Shown here: positions 46,730-55,045 of the stretch, in pieces
How the letters are laid out: every line of letters begins with the position of its first letter
Position numbering within the stretch: position 1 is the first letter of the stretch
Assembly (NCBI RefSeq): GCF_003464595.1
Contig: NZ_QRZF01000006.1
Coordinates: 310,001 to 374,000 of the forward strand
Length of the DNA stretch: 64,000 bases
Direction of reading: 5' to 3'
Source of the DNA: Bacteroides intestinalis
Lineage (GTDB): Bacteria; Bacteroidota; Bacteroidia; Bacteroidales; Bacteroidaceae
Translations under genes and position numbers: made by a program
Notes under the pieces: generated by a model
Database searches by the model: none
What the model saw: only the letters and a program-made list of their open reading frames with translations
Told to the model about the DNA's origin: nothing

Positions 46730-49700
46730 ATGAAAAGAACCAAATACTATGTAACACCTGTCTTATTGTTATTTTGCATTAACTTGTATGGACAGTATTT
46801 CAAGAAACTGGATATGAAAGATGGACTTTCAAATCTTTCGGTTCTGGCCATCTACCAGGATACTTTGGGGCGTATGTGGTTTGGGACAAATGAGGGGGTT
46901 AATATCTATGATGGCGAACGACTTTCTACATATAAATCTTATGAAATCATAGATAATCAACTTCGGAAGAAGAAGTTCATCAATGGAGTAGTCGATCAAA
47001 TCGTAGGTGACTTTTACGGGGATGTTTTTCTGAAGACAGATGGAGCGCTAATTAAATATGATATTAGAAAAGAACGTTTTAAGGAAATATATCCTACAGG
47101 CATAAGTTCCATTGCTGCTTTTGATAATGAAGTCTGGTGTGCTGCCGGTGATTCCTTGTTTAGATATAATGCTGAGGCTGACTCCCTGTCTTTTTATCAG
47201 AAGTTAAATACTCCAACAATTTGGTGTATGGCTAAAAGTGGGGATAAAATATGGATTGGAACAGCCAAAGGTTTGTATGTACTGGAAGAAGAAACCGTAA
47301 AGTGCCTGTTACCGGAAATCGAGATTTTTAAATTATTTGTAAGTAGCAGAAATGAATTGTGGATTGCTTCCCGCATGAGAGGCTTATATAAGATAGGGCG
47401 TGATGGAATTCTGAAAAAAGAAACATCTGCTTCCAATCGTGTAGTAAGTGAACAGATACGTAGTTTTGTGGAGGATGACCAAAATAATGTCTGGTTCGGT
47501 ACTTTTGATGGATTACAGATGTATAGACCCAGTGCGGATACTTATTGTGTATATCGTCCGAACTTTCATCCTGGTTCGTTATCACATGAATCTGTATTTT
47601 CTCTTTATAAGGACAGGCAAGGTACTATCTGGGTTGGCACTTATTATGGAGGTGTGAATTATTTCAATCTGAAAAAGGATTTATTTAAGTATTACGTCTA
47701 TGCCGAGGCAAACAATAATTGTTTGAATTATCCGATTATAGGGCAAATAATAGAAGATAAGAGGCGTGACCTTTGGATATGTACGGATGGAGGAGGTGTA
47801 AATCGGTTCAACCGGAAAACGAATACTTTTACCTATTATACTACTGAGAGTGGTAAGAATTCAATTTTGCATGATAATGTGAAGACTATTACTTATGATG
47901 AAAGCCGTGACCAAATATATATAGGTACATATACGGGAGGACTTAGCCTCTATGATAGAGCAACTAATCATTTTCATAATTATTTGGATGACTATAAACG
48001 TACCGGAAAAGGTCCTGACCATATTATTTATTATTCACTATTTAAAGATGGCTGGTTGTATGTGACAGCCCGGAATGGCTTCTGGCGTATGCATCCGGAT
48101 AAAGGGGAATTCCAATTAATCAGCAATAAAGATATTTTTCAGACATTTGAAATTGATTCCCGGGGATATGTTTGGTTAGCTGCCGATTTGGATTTGTATA
48201 GATTATCTTTAAGTGATTGGGGCAAGATCGAATCTGTGCACTTTGACACATTAGAAAACCGTAAGGTACGGATTACTAAGATAATGGAAGCTAAGGATGG
48301 AACTGTTTACGTTTCGACTATAGGTAATGGAGTGTTTTCATATAACTATGATACAGGGAAGTGGGAACATTACACAGCTGAACAAAATAGTTTGCTAAGT
48401 AATTTCTGTTATAATCTGGCTGAATCTCCTCTAAATAATATATTGATAACCAATGATAAAGGAATCTCTATTTATTCACCTTTTAGCCATTCGATGTATT
48501 CGGTTGAGTTGGGAGCTATAAAAGGTATGATTTCTGCAGTTGCAGATGGAGGTGGAATTTGTGTAGCGGATGACGACATGGTTTATATCGGTGGGGTAGA
48601 TGGTGTTATTTCATTTCGTGAGAAAGATTTATATATGAATGATGAGAGTGACACTTCTGAACTTTATTTTGTGAGTCTTTTTGTCAATAATGTCAAGGTG
48701 TGTCCGGGAGATACCCAACATGTATTGGAGGAATCATTGCCATTTATACAGCATATCGATTTGTCGTCTTGGCAGAATAATCTGATGGTGGACTTTTCCA
48801 GTTCTAACTATATCGAATTAGAAAAAAGTATCTGGTATCAGTATAAATTAGAAGGTTTTGATAAGGATTGGATATCAACAAACCAATTGCGACTGATTTA
48901 TACAAATCTTGCTCCGGGGAATTACGTATTGAAAGTACGTGAGGCAAAAAATAGATTGGGTGAGGATATGGGAGAGGAAATAGCACTTAACATTGTGATA
49001 CATTATCCCTGGTATCGTAGTTTTTGGGCTTATCTGGTATATTTCCTGATAGTAGCAGGAATTATATATGTTTTCCTGAGGGTACGAAATGCCCGTAAGG
49101 CACTGGCTCTTTCATTAGCCAAAGAAAAGGATGAAAAGGAACGAATAGAAGAAGTGAATAAAATGAAACTTCGTTTCTTTACTAATATATCCCATGAATT
49201 CCGTACTCCGTTAACTTTGATCGTTGGGCAGATAGAGATGTTGTTGCAATCAGAAAAGCTTTCACTTTCTGTTTATCGCAGATTACATAGTATTCATAAG
49301 AATGCAATGAATCTACGTTTTTTGATTACAGAACTATTGGATTTTAGAAAACAGGAACAGGGATTCATGAAATTGAAAGTAGAGTGTGTTGATATAGTGC
49401 CATTTCTGGAAGATGTTTACCGTTCATTTTGGGAACTTGCCCGGAAAAGAAATATAGTATATACGTTTGAACATCCCAATGAGAAGATGGAAGTCTGGTT
49501 TGATCCTGTGCAGATGCAGAAAGCAGTGTTTAATCTGTTATCGAATGCTTTTAAATATACATCTGATGGGAAAAGTGTTAAGGTATCAGTCAGGAAGCAG
49601 CAGATAATGGAAATAACTGTATCAGATACCGGATGTGGAATCCCCCAGGATGATTTATCCAGAATTTTTGAACGTTTTTATCAAGGGAATGAAAAGCAAC

Positions 49701-50785
49701 AGAGGGGGATTGTTGGAAGTGGCATCGGGCTGGCTCTTACTAAAGGAATAATTGAGGCTCACAGAGGTGATATTACCGTAGAAAGTGTATTGGAAGAAGG
49801 AAGTAGCTTTAAAATACAACTGCTTCTGGGCAACAACCATTTTACTAAGGAAGAGTTGGAACATGAGAAAGTAACGGTACCTGCATTGGATTGGGAAGCT
49901 ATTGTCTACGATGAGGTGGAACCATTACCGGAAGAAGAGTCTGAAGAGAGTGAGATGAATGCAGGGCAGGAGAAAGAAGAATCCGGAAAACCTCGTGTAT
50001 TGTTGGTAGAAGATGATGAAGGAGTATTGGATATGTTGGAAGGTATTTTTTCATCAAGCTATATTGTATATAAAGCGTCAAACGGACAAATGGGTTTTGA
50101 ACTGGCTCAACAGTTGCAGCCGGAGCTGGTAGTGAGTGACGTTATGATGCCGGTGATGTCTGGCAAGGAAATGTGCTATAAAATTAAGAATTCTCTGGAA
50201 TTGGCATATATCCCTGTTGTATTGCTTACAGCACAATCTTCAATAGATTATACGATAGAAGGATATATGTTTGGAGCAGATGATTATATCACAAAACCCT
50301 TTAATGTGAAATTACTCTTGGCACGTTGCAATAATCTGCTAAGAAACAGGCGATTGTTGCTGAAAAAGTTGAGTAGGACAGAAGCTATGATCCCCCAGGA
50401 GGCCGGTGGCTTTACGGCTGCAGATCAGAAACTGCTGGATACGGCATCAGAAGTCATAAAACGTAATTTTGACAATCCGGACTTTGATATGAATATGCTG
50501 GCTTCCGAATTGAATATGGGGCGGAGCAAAATGTTCCTTCGCCTGAAAGAAGTTATGGGGTTAACTCCGAATGAGTTTACAATGAAGCTGAAATTGGAAG
50601 AAGCTTTAAGGTTGCTGCAGGAAGAACCACAATATAATATTTCAGAAATCTCGTATCGGTTGGGTTTTACTTCTCCACGTTATTTCAGCCGCTGTTTCAA
50701 GTCTTTTTATGGAGTTGCTCCTTTGTCTTATAGAAAAGATTCTCCCCGGGAGGATTCTCAGGCAGAAGAGGATCTTCAGGAATAA
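46730..50785 (+). CDS. Hybrid two-component system regulator (HTCS2)
   Basis: A 1351-aa sensor-regulator from the ATG at 46730 (a TTG at 46676 is less likely because the signal peptide begins at MKRTKYY). Order: signal, propeller repeats (MWFGTNEGVNIYDG, IWVGTYYGGVNYF and others), Y_Y_Y domain (about 690-755), transmembrane helix (about 765-785), kinase with His822 in SHEFRTP, ATPase domain (GSGIGLALTKGI), an acidic linker, receiver with Asp1137 in VSDVMMP, and AraC-type helix-turn-helix (ISEISYRLGFTSPRYFSRCF). It presumably senses the glycan degraded by the lyase-fucosidase enzymes and imported by the SusC/SusD pair at 59144, now separated from it by the inserted element. Confidence 0.94.
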   Translation: MKRTKYYVTPVLLLFCINLYGQYFKKLDMKDGLSNLSVLAIYQDTLGRMWFGTNEGVNIYDGERLSTYKSYEIIDNQLRKKKFINGVVDQIVGDFYGDVFLKTDGALIKYDIRKERFKEIYPTGISSIAAFDNEVWCAAGDSLFRYNAEADSLSFYQKLNTPTIWCMAKSGDKIWIGTAKGLYVLEEETVKCLLPEIEIFKLFVSSRNELWIASRMRGLYKIGRDGILKKETSASNRVVSEQIRSFVEDDQNNVWFGTFDGLQMYRPSADTYCVYRPNFHPGSLSHESVFSLYKDRQGTIWVGTYYGGVNYFNLKKDLFKYYVYAEANNNCLNYPIIGQIIEDKRRDLWICTDGGGVNRFNRKTNTFTYYTTESGKNSILHDNVKTITYDESRDQIYIGTYTGGLSLYDRATNHFHNYLDDYKRTGKGPDHIIYYSLFKDGWLYVTARNGFWRMHPDKGEFQLISNKDIFQTFEIDSRGYVWLAADLDLYRLSLSDWGKIESVHFDTLENRKVRITKIMEAKDGTVYVSTIGNGVFSYNYDTGKWEHYTAEQNSLLSNFCYNLAESPLNNILITNDKGISIYSPFSHSMYSVELGAIKGMISAVADGGGICVADDDMVYIGGVDGVISFREKDLYMNDESDTSELYFVSLFVNNVKVCPGDTQHVLEESLPFIQHIDLSSWQNNLMVDFSSSNYIELEKSIWYQYKLEGFDKDWISTNQLRLIYTNLAPGNYVLKVREAKNRLGEDMGEEIALNIVIHYPWYRSFWAYLVYFLIVAGIIYVFLRVRNARKALALSLAKEKDEKERIEEVNKMKLRFFTNISHEFRTPLTLIVGQIEMLLQSEKLSLSVYRRLHSIHKNAMNLRFLITELLDFRKQEQGFMKLKVECVDIVPFLEDVYRSFWELARKRNIVYTFEHPNEKMEVWFDPVQMQKAVFNLLSNAFKYTSDGKSVKVSVRKQQIMEITVSDTGCGIPQDDLSRIFERFYQGNEKQQRGIVGSGIGLALTKGIIEAHRGDITVESVLEEGSSFKIQLLLGNNHFTKEELEHEKVTVPALDWEAIVYDEVEPLPEEESEESEMNAGQEKEESGKPRVLLVEDDEGVLDMLEGIFSSSYIVYKASNGQMGFELAQQLQPELVVSDVMMPVMSGKEMCYKIKNSLELAYIPVVLLTAQSSIDYTIEGYMFGADDYITKPFNVKLLLARCNNLLRNRRLLLKKLSRTEAMIPQEAGGFTAADQKLLDTASEVIKRNFDNPDFDMNMLASELNMGRSKMFLRLKEVMGLTPNEFTMKLKLEEALRLLQEEPQYNISEISYRLGFTSPRYFSRCFKSFYGVAPLSYRKDSPREDSQAEEDLQE

Positions 50786-50794
50786 AACTTCTCC

Positions 50795-50841
50795 GACAAA
50801 GAATGCTGTTAGTCTTGTCCGATTGAGAGCATTCTTGTCTT
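50795..50841 (+). terminator. Terminator after HTCS2
   Basis: GACAAAGAATGCT pairs with AGCATTCTTGTC across a 20-base loop, followed by TTTT. It belongs to the host locus, just outside the mobile element. Confidence 0.7.
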
Positions 50842-50909
50842 TTGGTGAATCATTCATCATGTACAAACTACTATTTTAGATTTTTCTCGGTTTGACTTAA
50901 CCGATTGAG

Positions 50910-50930
50910 AAATAAACTTTTAGCGAATTA
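50910..50930. repeat. Left inverted end of the element
   Basis: AAATAAACttttagcgaa here matches the reverse complement of 58889-58909 at AAATAAAC and TAGCGAA, separated by three mismatched bases. Confidence 0.55.
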
Positions 50931-51032
50931 TTTGAGAAATAGAGGTAACGATTTAGCAACTGTGCGAATTTCAGCGTTTTACATTGCTATGCTGTCAAAT
51001 AACTCTTTCATTTGCAAATATAACATCTTTTT

Positions 51033-51052
51033 CCGAAAGTACGAACTTTCGG
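51033..51052. repeat. Small hairpin after the lipoprotein gene
   Basis: CCGAAAGT-acga-ACTTTCGG lies between the element's left end and its first gene. It may end the minus-strand cargo transcript. The rest of 50931-51089 has no gene. Confidence 0.45.
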
Positions 51053-51089
51053 TGACAATTTTATAAAATCGACTTGCGAAAAAAGAAAA

Positions 51090-51671
51090 TTATCGTGAAT
51101 GGTCTAACTCTATATACCAGCCTTCCTTGACGGGCTTGTATAGCGTAGTGTCATTGTATGTCCTGCGGTAAATTTTGTTCAGGTCGCCGTGTTCGGTGAT
51201 ACGGATGTCACGGCGGCTTCTCAATTCGAGATCGTAAACGAAACTCTTGGATGTTCCCGCATCCACGATGCCGTGGGAGTAGTACAGCATAAATAAGCTC
51301 ACATATACCGAATCTGCCGTTTCCTGCTCCCTGCGGTCAACAAGGACAAGACCGCATCCAATCTCTGACAACAAGGAGTCGAGTTGTATTCGGTCAGATC
51401 TTGATAACCCGTGTACCGGCGTGTCCTGCACTTGGTTCGGTTGGTAGGATATTTGTCCTGCCGAATCAAGGATGAGAATATCGCAGGGAGAGAGCGGTGG
51501 ATAGTGAAAGCTTCCCTCCGAACTCTCCGCCATGATTTTGCGTATCTTGTCGAATGCCGCCTCGTGCGTGGCGAAGTGGCGTATCATTTCCTCGTCCGTC
51601 GGCGGCATGGGTGGCTCGCAGCTTACGACCGATGCAAGCGTTAAAAGTAGTATTATGATAACTATCTTCAT
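51090..51671 (-). CDS. Cargo lipoprotein of unknown function
   Basis: A 193-aa lipoprotein (lipobox VVSC, Cys18) without a family I recognise. The mature part starts with proline-rich EPPMPPTDEE and a helical segment, then mixed alpha/beta sequence with DILILDSAG. It starts 6 bp after the YwqK-like gene, so the two are probably one unit. Short exported proteins in such cargo rows are often immunity factors against neighbouring cells' toxins; this is only a possibility here. Confidence 0.6.
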   Translation of the reverse strand: MKIVIIILLLTLASVVSCEPPMPPTDEEMIRHFATHEAAFDKIRKIMAESSEGSFHYPPLSPCDILILDSAGQISYQPNQVQDTPVHGLSRSDRIQLDSLLSEIGCGLVLVDRREQETADSVYVSLFMLYYSHGIVDAGTSKSFVYDLELRSRRDIRITEHGDLNKIYRRTYNDTTLYKPVKEGWYIELDHSR

Positions 51672-51677
51672 CTCTGT

Positions 51678-52418
51678 TTAAGCCCCACCTTCACCATGCC
51701 ATGTGCAGGTTTGGGTATTGTTATCATAGTTATGTTCTATCCATTGCCCCGATTTCTCGCCGTCAGTGTATTGTCCCTCGATAGTTATATAGGGTTTGCC
51801 GTCCCGTGTCGATTCCACACGATAAGAGCCGTCAAGTTTTCCGTTACGGTAGTGGCGTATTATCCTGCTGCGAAGCGTGCTCGCATCCTCGAAGATTTCC
51901 CACTCCTCGCCATCTTTTTTCCCGTCGATATAATGAGATTCAAAAATCTGCTCTCCTGTCTTGCTGTCAAAGCGGCGCTCCCGCCCGCTCTCCACACTCT
52001 GCTTATATTCCTTTTCGGCTTCTATTTTGCCGTTACGAAAATAGGTCTTTACAGTTCCGTCTATCTTGCCTTGCTGCATGGGTGTTTCCTTTCGGGGAGT
52101 AACGCCGTCTTGGTAATACTCCGTGAATGTGCTGTTACGCTTGCCTTTGGCATATATACCCGATTCACGCAGCACCCCATCACGATAGCGGCGATAATCA
52201 CCGTTTATCATGCCATCGGAAAATTTAACACACTCCTCGTCAAGTCCTCGTATAATGCGATATTTTCCCCGTAACGGCTGTTTTCTGCCTTTTTTATAAT
52301 AGACCGTGCGCCGTGAGTTATCTGTTATAGTCTGCAAATCGCTCCATTCTACGATTTGTTGTGCGGAAACCGTGCCACACAATAGTAAAAAGATGTATAG
52401 TGCCAATATTCTATTCAT
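51678..52418 (-). CDS. YwqK/MORN-repeat exported protein
   Basis: A 246-aa protein with a signal peptide (ends TVSAQQ) and at least five repeats of the MORN_2 kind, with units such as DGMINGDYRRYRDGVLRESG, QGKIDGTVKTYFRNGKIEAE, DGKKDGEEWEIFED and NGKLDGSYRVE. Such proteins are labelled YwqK-family antitoxins in polymorphic-toxin contexts. It precedes the lipoprotein gene and follows an attC-like hairpin. A role as immunity protein is inferred. Confidence 0.7.
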   Translation of the reverse strand: MNRILALYIFLLLCGTVSAQQIVEWSDLQTITDNSRRTVYYKKGRKQPLRGKYRIIRGLDEECVKFSDGMINGDYRRYRDGVLRESGIYAKGKRNSTFTEYYQDGVTPRKETPMQQGKIDGTVKTYFRNGKIEAEKEYKQSVESGRERRFDSKTGEQIFESHYIDGKKDGEEWEIFEDASTLRSRIIRHYRNGKLDGSYRVESTRDGKPYITIEGQYTDGEKSGQWIEHNYDNNTQTCTWHGEGGA

Positions 52419-52443
52419 TGTATTTTTTGTTTTTCAAGGTTGC

Positions 52444-52519
52444 GGCTAACACGTGGCTCAATCACCACGAAAAGCGATTGAGCCACACGCCATTATCCGC
52501 ATAAATCGAACTTGTTAGC
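52444..52519 (-). other. attC-like recombination hairpin
   Basis: On the minus strand the segment opens with GGCTAACAAGTTCG, 4 bp after the stop of the small ORF at 52524, and closes with GTGTTAGCC. The ends GGCTAACA and TGTTAGCC are exact complements. Inside, GTGGCTCAATC and GATTGAGCCAC form a perfect 11-bp stem (52476-52486 with 52453-52463). The AAC...GTT boxes and position right after an ORF stop resemble integron attC sites, but the asymmetric 27-base bulge is unusual and no integron integrase is present. Confidence 0.45.
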
Positions 52520-52523
52520 CTCT

Positions 52524-52688
52524 TCACTTCTTCAACAAAGCGAAAAATTCCTCGTATCGCTCGAAAGATTCAAAGAATCCTGCATGCAATGTTATTTGTG
52601 TATCATCCGTCAAGAAGATTTCCAATTCTCCTTCTTCATCGTCATATTTAAGATGTTTTATATCCGATATTTTAAATAAAAAAATCAC
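52524..52688 (-). CDS. Very small acidic protein, GTG start
   Basis: A 54-codon frame starting GTG at 52688, with the core SDIKHLKYDDEEGELEIF and the end FERYEEFFALLKK. No ATG is available in frame before a stop. It could be a real small protein or the remnant of a longer immunity-like gene cut off when ermF was acquired. It ends 4 bp before the attC-like hairpin. Confidence 0.4.
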   Translation of the reverse strand: MIFLFKISDIKHLKYDDEEGELEIFLTDDTQITLHAGFFESFERYEEFFALLKK

Positions 52689-52800
52689 AATGTTTTGTAA
52701 ATATGAAATATTGTTTTAACTTTCGCATATTTAAGAGTTATGCGGCAGCTTAAAAAACGACAGCAAACCAGAAAAATCATCTTGACAAACCAACTTTGAA

Positions 52801-53601
52801 TTATGAAGGGTGAAACTTTTCGGGGGCAACTTCCAGCATTTCCAAAAAACAGTTTTTCCATTGACTTGGCGACAAACAGACAATTTGGGAGTTAAGGTTT
52901 ATTCCGAATTTTTCCGAAATTGACCTGACCTGATTTTTTCTGAAAATCGACTTTAAAGCTGTTTTGACAGATAAATCAGGCTTCTGTAACAGACAGGAAA
53001 TAAAAGCTAAATATTTGACTTTAAGCTCAAAATCAAAAGAAGACTGATTTCTTTTAATGCGTAACAGAGTTGATTTGACAGTTGGTGGTGGCAAGAAACT
53101 TTCAGGACTTACCTCATAGACAAGTTTCAAATCAAAAAAAGTATGATAGAAAACAGTATATGGATTATAGAGCTTACTCGAAAACAACTTTTGAGCAGGT
53201 TCTAACTGAAGGACAATGGAACCTCCGAGAAAATTTTCAACACTCTCAAACATCAGAATTTTGAATATATCGGAAGTAATTCCATAAGGAATGTTTGACA
53301 CCACCTTGAAAGGAAACTTGGGAACTGCAAAATTCCTAAAATCACAACCGACAATTTGAACATTGCGGGCATCAGAAAATAATTTTCGTAAATATTCAAC
53401 CAAAGCTGTGTCGTTTTCAATAGCTACGACAATGTTGGCGATTTTTAATAAATGGACAGTGAGAAATCCCTTGCCTGCCCCAATATCCAAAACCGTATCC
53501 TGACTATTTATATTTGCTTGTTTTATTGCATCTTCTATTAGCACTTTATCAATGGTAAAGTGCTGACCCGTGAAACGAACGGGCAATTTCTTTTTTGTCA
53601 T
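52801..53601 (-). CDS. ermF: 23S rRNA adenine-N6 methyltransferase ErmF
   Basis: Dimethylates a 23S rRNA adenine (A2058 in E. coli numbering), giving resistance to macrolides, lincosamides and streptogramin B. The 266-aa length is exactly that of ErmF. SAM-binding motif DIGAGKGFLTVHL and catalytic motif NIPYGI are intact, as is the start GQHFTIDKVL. It lies 17 bp after the small membrane protein gene, with AGAAG as a possible ribosome binding site. It looks AT-richer than the relaxase and recombinase genes, so it probably joined the element separately. No IS4351 copy is seen beside it. Confidence 0.95.
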   Translation of the reverse strand: MTKKKLPVRFTGQHFTIDKVLIEDAIKQANINSQDTVLDIGAGKGFLTVHLLKIANIVVAIENDTALVEYLRKLFSDARNVQIVGCDFRNFAVPKFPFKVVSNIPYGITSDIFKILMFESVENFLGGSIVLQLEPAQKLFSSKLYNPYTVFYHTFFDLKLVYEVSPESFLPPPTVKSTLLRIKRNQSSFDFELKVKYLAFISCLLQKPDLSVKTALKSIFRKNQVRSISEKFGINLNSQIVCLSPSQWKNCFLEMLEVAPEKFHPS

Positions 53602-53618
53602 TAATTACTTCTTACAGG

Positions 53619-53927
53619 TTAATACTTGTCGGTTTTCTCCCCTTTCTTTATTATAGGATAGGTTACACTATCTGCATCGACAACGATTTTTCCTCCGTTC
53701 GCCGCCAAAGCACGGGCAAGATGAACCTTGTTCAATGTTATTACCAAGAGAACGAGTCCTCCGATTATAAAAACAATGGCAGTACTCGTAGGGCCAAGTA
53801 TTCGGGTACTGCCTATTCTTATACCGAATGGATAAACGAGCGGCACGACAACCATACCGACTGATACAGCCAACATTGTAATGTTATCCTTGATAGGAGA
53901 GGCTGGAGCATAATTAAACGTTTTCAT
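53619..53927 (-). CDS. Small two-helix membrane protein
   Basis: 102 aa with two predicted membrane helices (about 16-36 and 46-62) and a soluble C-terminus ending KKGEKTDKY. I recognise no family. It sits between the DUF1266 gene and ermF on the same strand, so ermF may be transcribed through it. Its C-terminal end may have been set by the event that brought ermF in. Confidence 0.55.
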   Translation of the reverse strand: MKTFNYAPASPIKDNITMLAVSVGMVVVPLVYPFGIRIGSTRILGPTSTAIVFIIGGLVLLVITLNKVHLARALAANGGKIVVDADSVTYPIIKKGEKTDKY

Positions 53928-53972
53928 AATTCAAAAAAAATGTAGAGTTAATAAATATTTTTTAATAAAGTA

Positions 53973-54710
53973 TCACCATTTTATATAAGTCCAAGGGCTT
54001 TTGGTATCTGTCAGTAAATCTTCTGCCAATCCAATCATGTTGGTAGTTCCCATCGACAAAGTACGACCAAGAACATAACTATAAGCATAGTCTTTCCAAT
54101 TGGTATAAACTTCTTTGGTCATCTCGTAAGCGGCATTGATACACTGCATACATTCTTCTTTTACAATGTACTCTTGCTCAAGGCAAAGTCTGCTGATAAA
54201 GTTTAATCTTCCTGCATCCCACGCAAGTACTCCGAGTTTGCCCATTTCTTCTTTGGATACGACAATTCCAGCTTGTTCAATGTCCGGATATTTTTCCTCC
54301 ATCGTTTCCAACTTTTCCAAACAGTCATTTCGGAAATCGGTGTGTTCTTTCAATTCTTCATTTTCATTAAGCCACTTCCTGCTTATATTACCCCCTCCTT
54401 GAAGAAAAGCCGTATAAGCATAGTGAAACATTGTTTGCGAGGGAGCTTGCGACAACCAATTCAAAGTTTCGATGGCACTATCCCTATCCGTTATACCAAA
54501 GTATTCACCTAAAATAACTTTACGAACAGAGGGAGTTACGCCAGTTTCGAATGTGTTCAATACACCTTGTTGTTGATATACATACAGATTGCCAAGACTT
54601 ATCTTGCGTAAATCCGCTTCTGGCAAATGTGAATTTTCATCCACATTCAAACCATCCTGAAAGAAACTCTGCAATTTTGCAAGTCTTCCCCAAAGAGATG
54701 TCATGTCCAT
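53973..54710 (-). CDS. DUF1266 domain protein
   Basis: 245 aa, soluble, with the DUF1266 core near residues 160-225 (LAWDAGRLNFISRL, then WKDYAYSYVLGRTL). A second ATG two codons downstream (54704) is possible. DUF1266 proteins occur in polymorphic-toxin and immunity neighbourhoods; their biochemistry is not established to my knowledge. It is the first cargo gene after a long structured leader and promoter. Confidence 0.65.
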   Translation of the reverse strand: MDMTSLWGRLAKLQSFFQDGLNVDENSHLPEADLRKISLGNLYVYQQQGVLNTFETGVTPSVRKVILGEYFGITDRDSAIETLNWLSQAPSQTMFHYAYTAFLQGGGNISRKWLNENEELKEHTDFRNDCLEKLETMEEKYPDIEQAGIVVSKEEMGKLGVLAWDAGRLNFISRLCLEQEYIVKEECMQCINAAYEMTKEVYTNWKDYAYSYVLGRTLSMGTTNMIGLAEDLLTDTKSPWTYIKW

Positions 54711-54757
54711 AGTACTATGTTTGTCTTTCCAGCTCCTTAAGACCTTTTATTATTAAA

Positions 54758-54904
54758 CCACGAAGCGTGGAACTGCAATGCCACGTCTTTGTTGAAGGTC
54801 GTAGGAAAAACCTAATGAGCAGATGTAGTAATAGCAGCCCACGCTATAGCGTGAGAACCACTATGCCATCCTTGCTCATTTTGAAAATTTCCTACGTTTT
54901 CAAC
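54758..54904 (-). ncRNA. Cruciform-like structured leader of the cargo genes
   Basis: Three stacked stems are visible: GTTGAA/TTCAAC (54791-54796 with 54899-54904), CGTAGGAAA/TTTCCTACG (54800-54808 with 54888-54896) and AATGAGCA/TGCTCATT (54814-54821 with 54873-54880). They are capped by the 14-bp palindrome CACGCTATAGCGTG (54840-54853). A further hairpin, CCACG-aag-CGTGG, lies at 54758-54770. In the DUF1266 transcript it would form part of a leader of about 250 nt. It could be a leader RNA, a recombination site or a transfer site. Nothing in 54905-55045 codes for protein. Confidence 0.5.
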
Positions 54905-54971
54905 AACAAGATAAGCATAACGCTTCTTTCTTTTCTAATATGTCTTGGACGGAGTTTCCCTAATCCAACCA

Positions 54972-54979
54972 CAAAGGTA
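54972..54979 (-). promoter_or_regulatory. -7 box of the cargo promoter
   Basis: TACCTTTG on the minus strand matches TAnnTTTG and points toward the structured leader and the DUF1266 gene. No clear -33 element was found. Confidence 0.5.
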
Positions 54980-55045
54980 GTGAAAAGTTGTGATAATCAC
55001 TTATGTTGCAATAGATTTATTTGCTCGCTGTATAAAATTGGAGCT

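Noticed and set aside
52444..52519. A complete integron
   Set aside because: Only one attC-like hairpin is seen, its fold is asymmetric, and the recombinase lacks an obvious IntI-type context.
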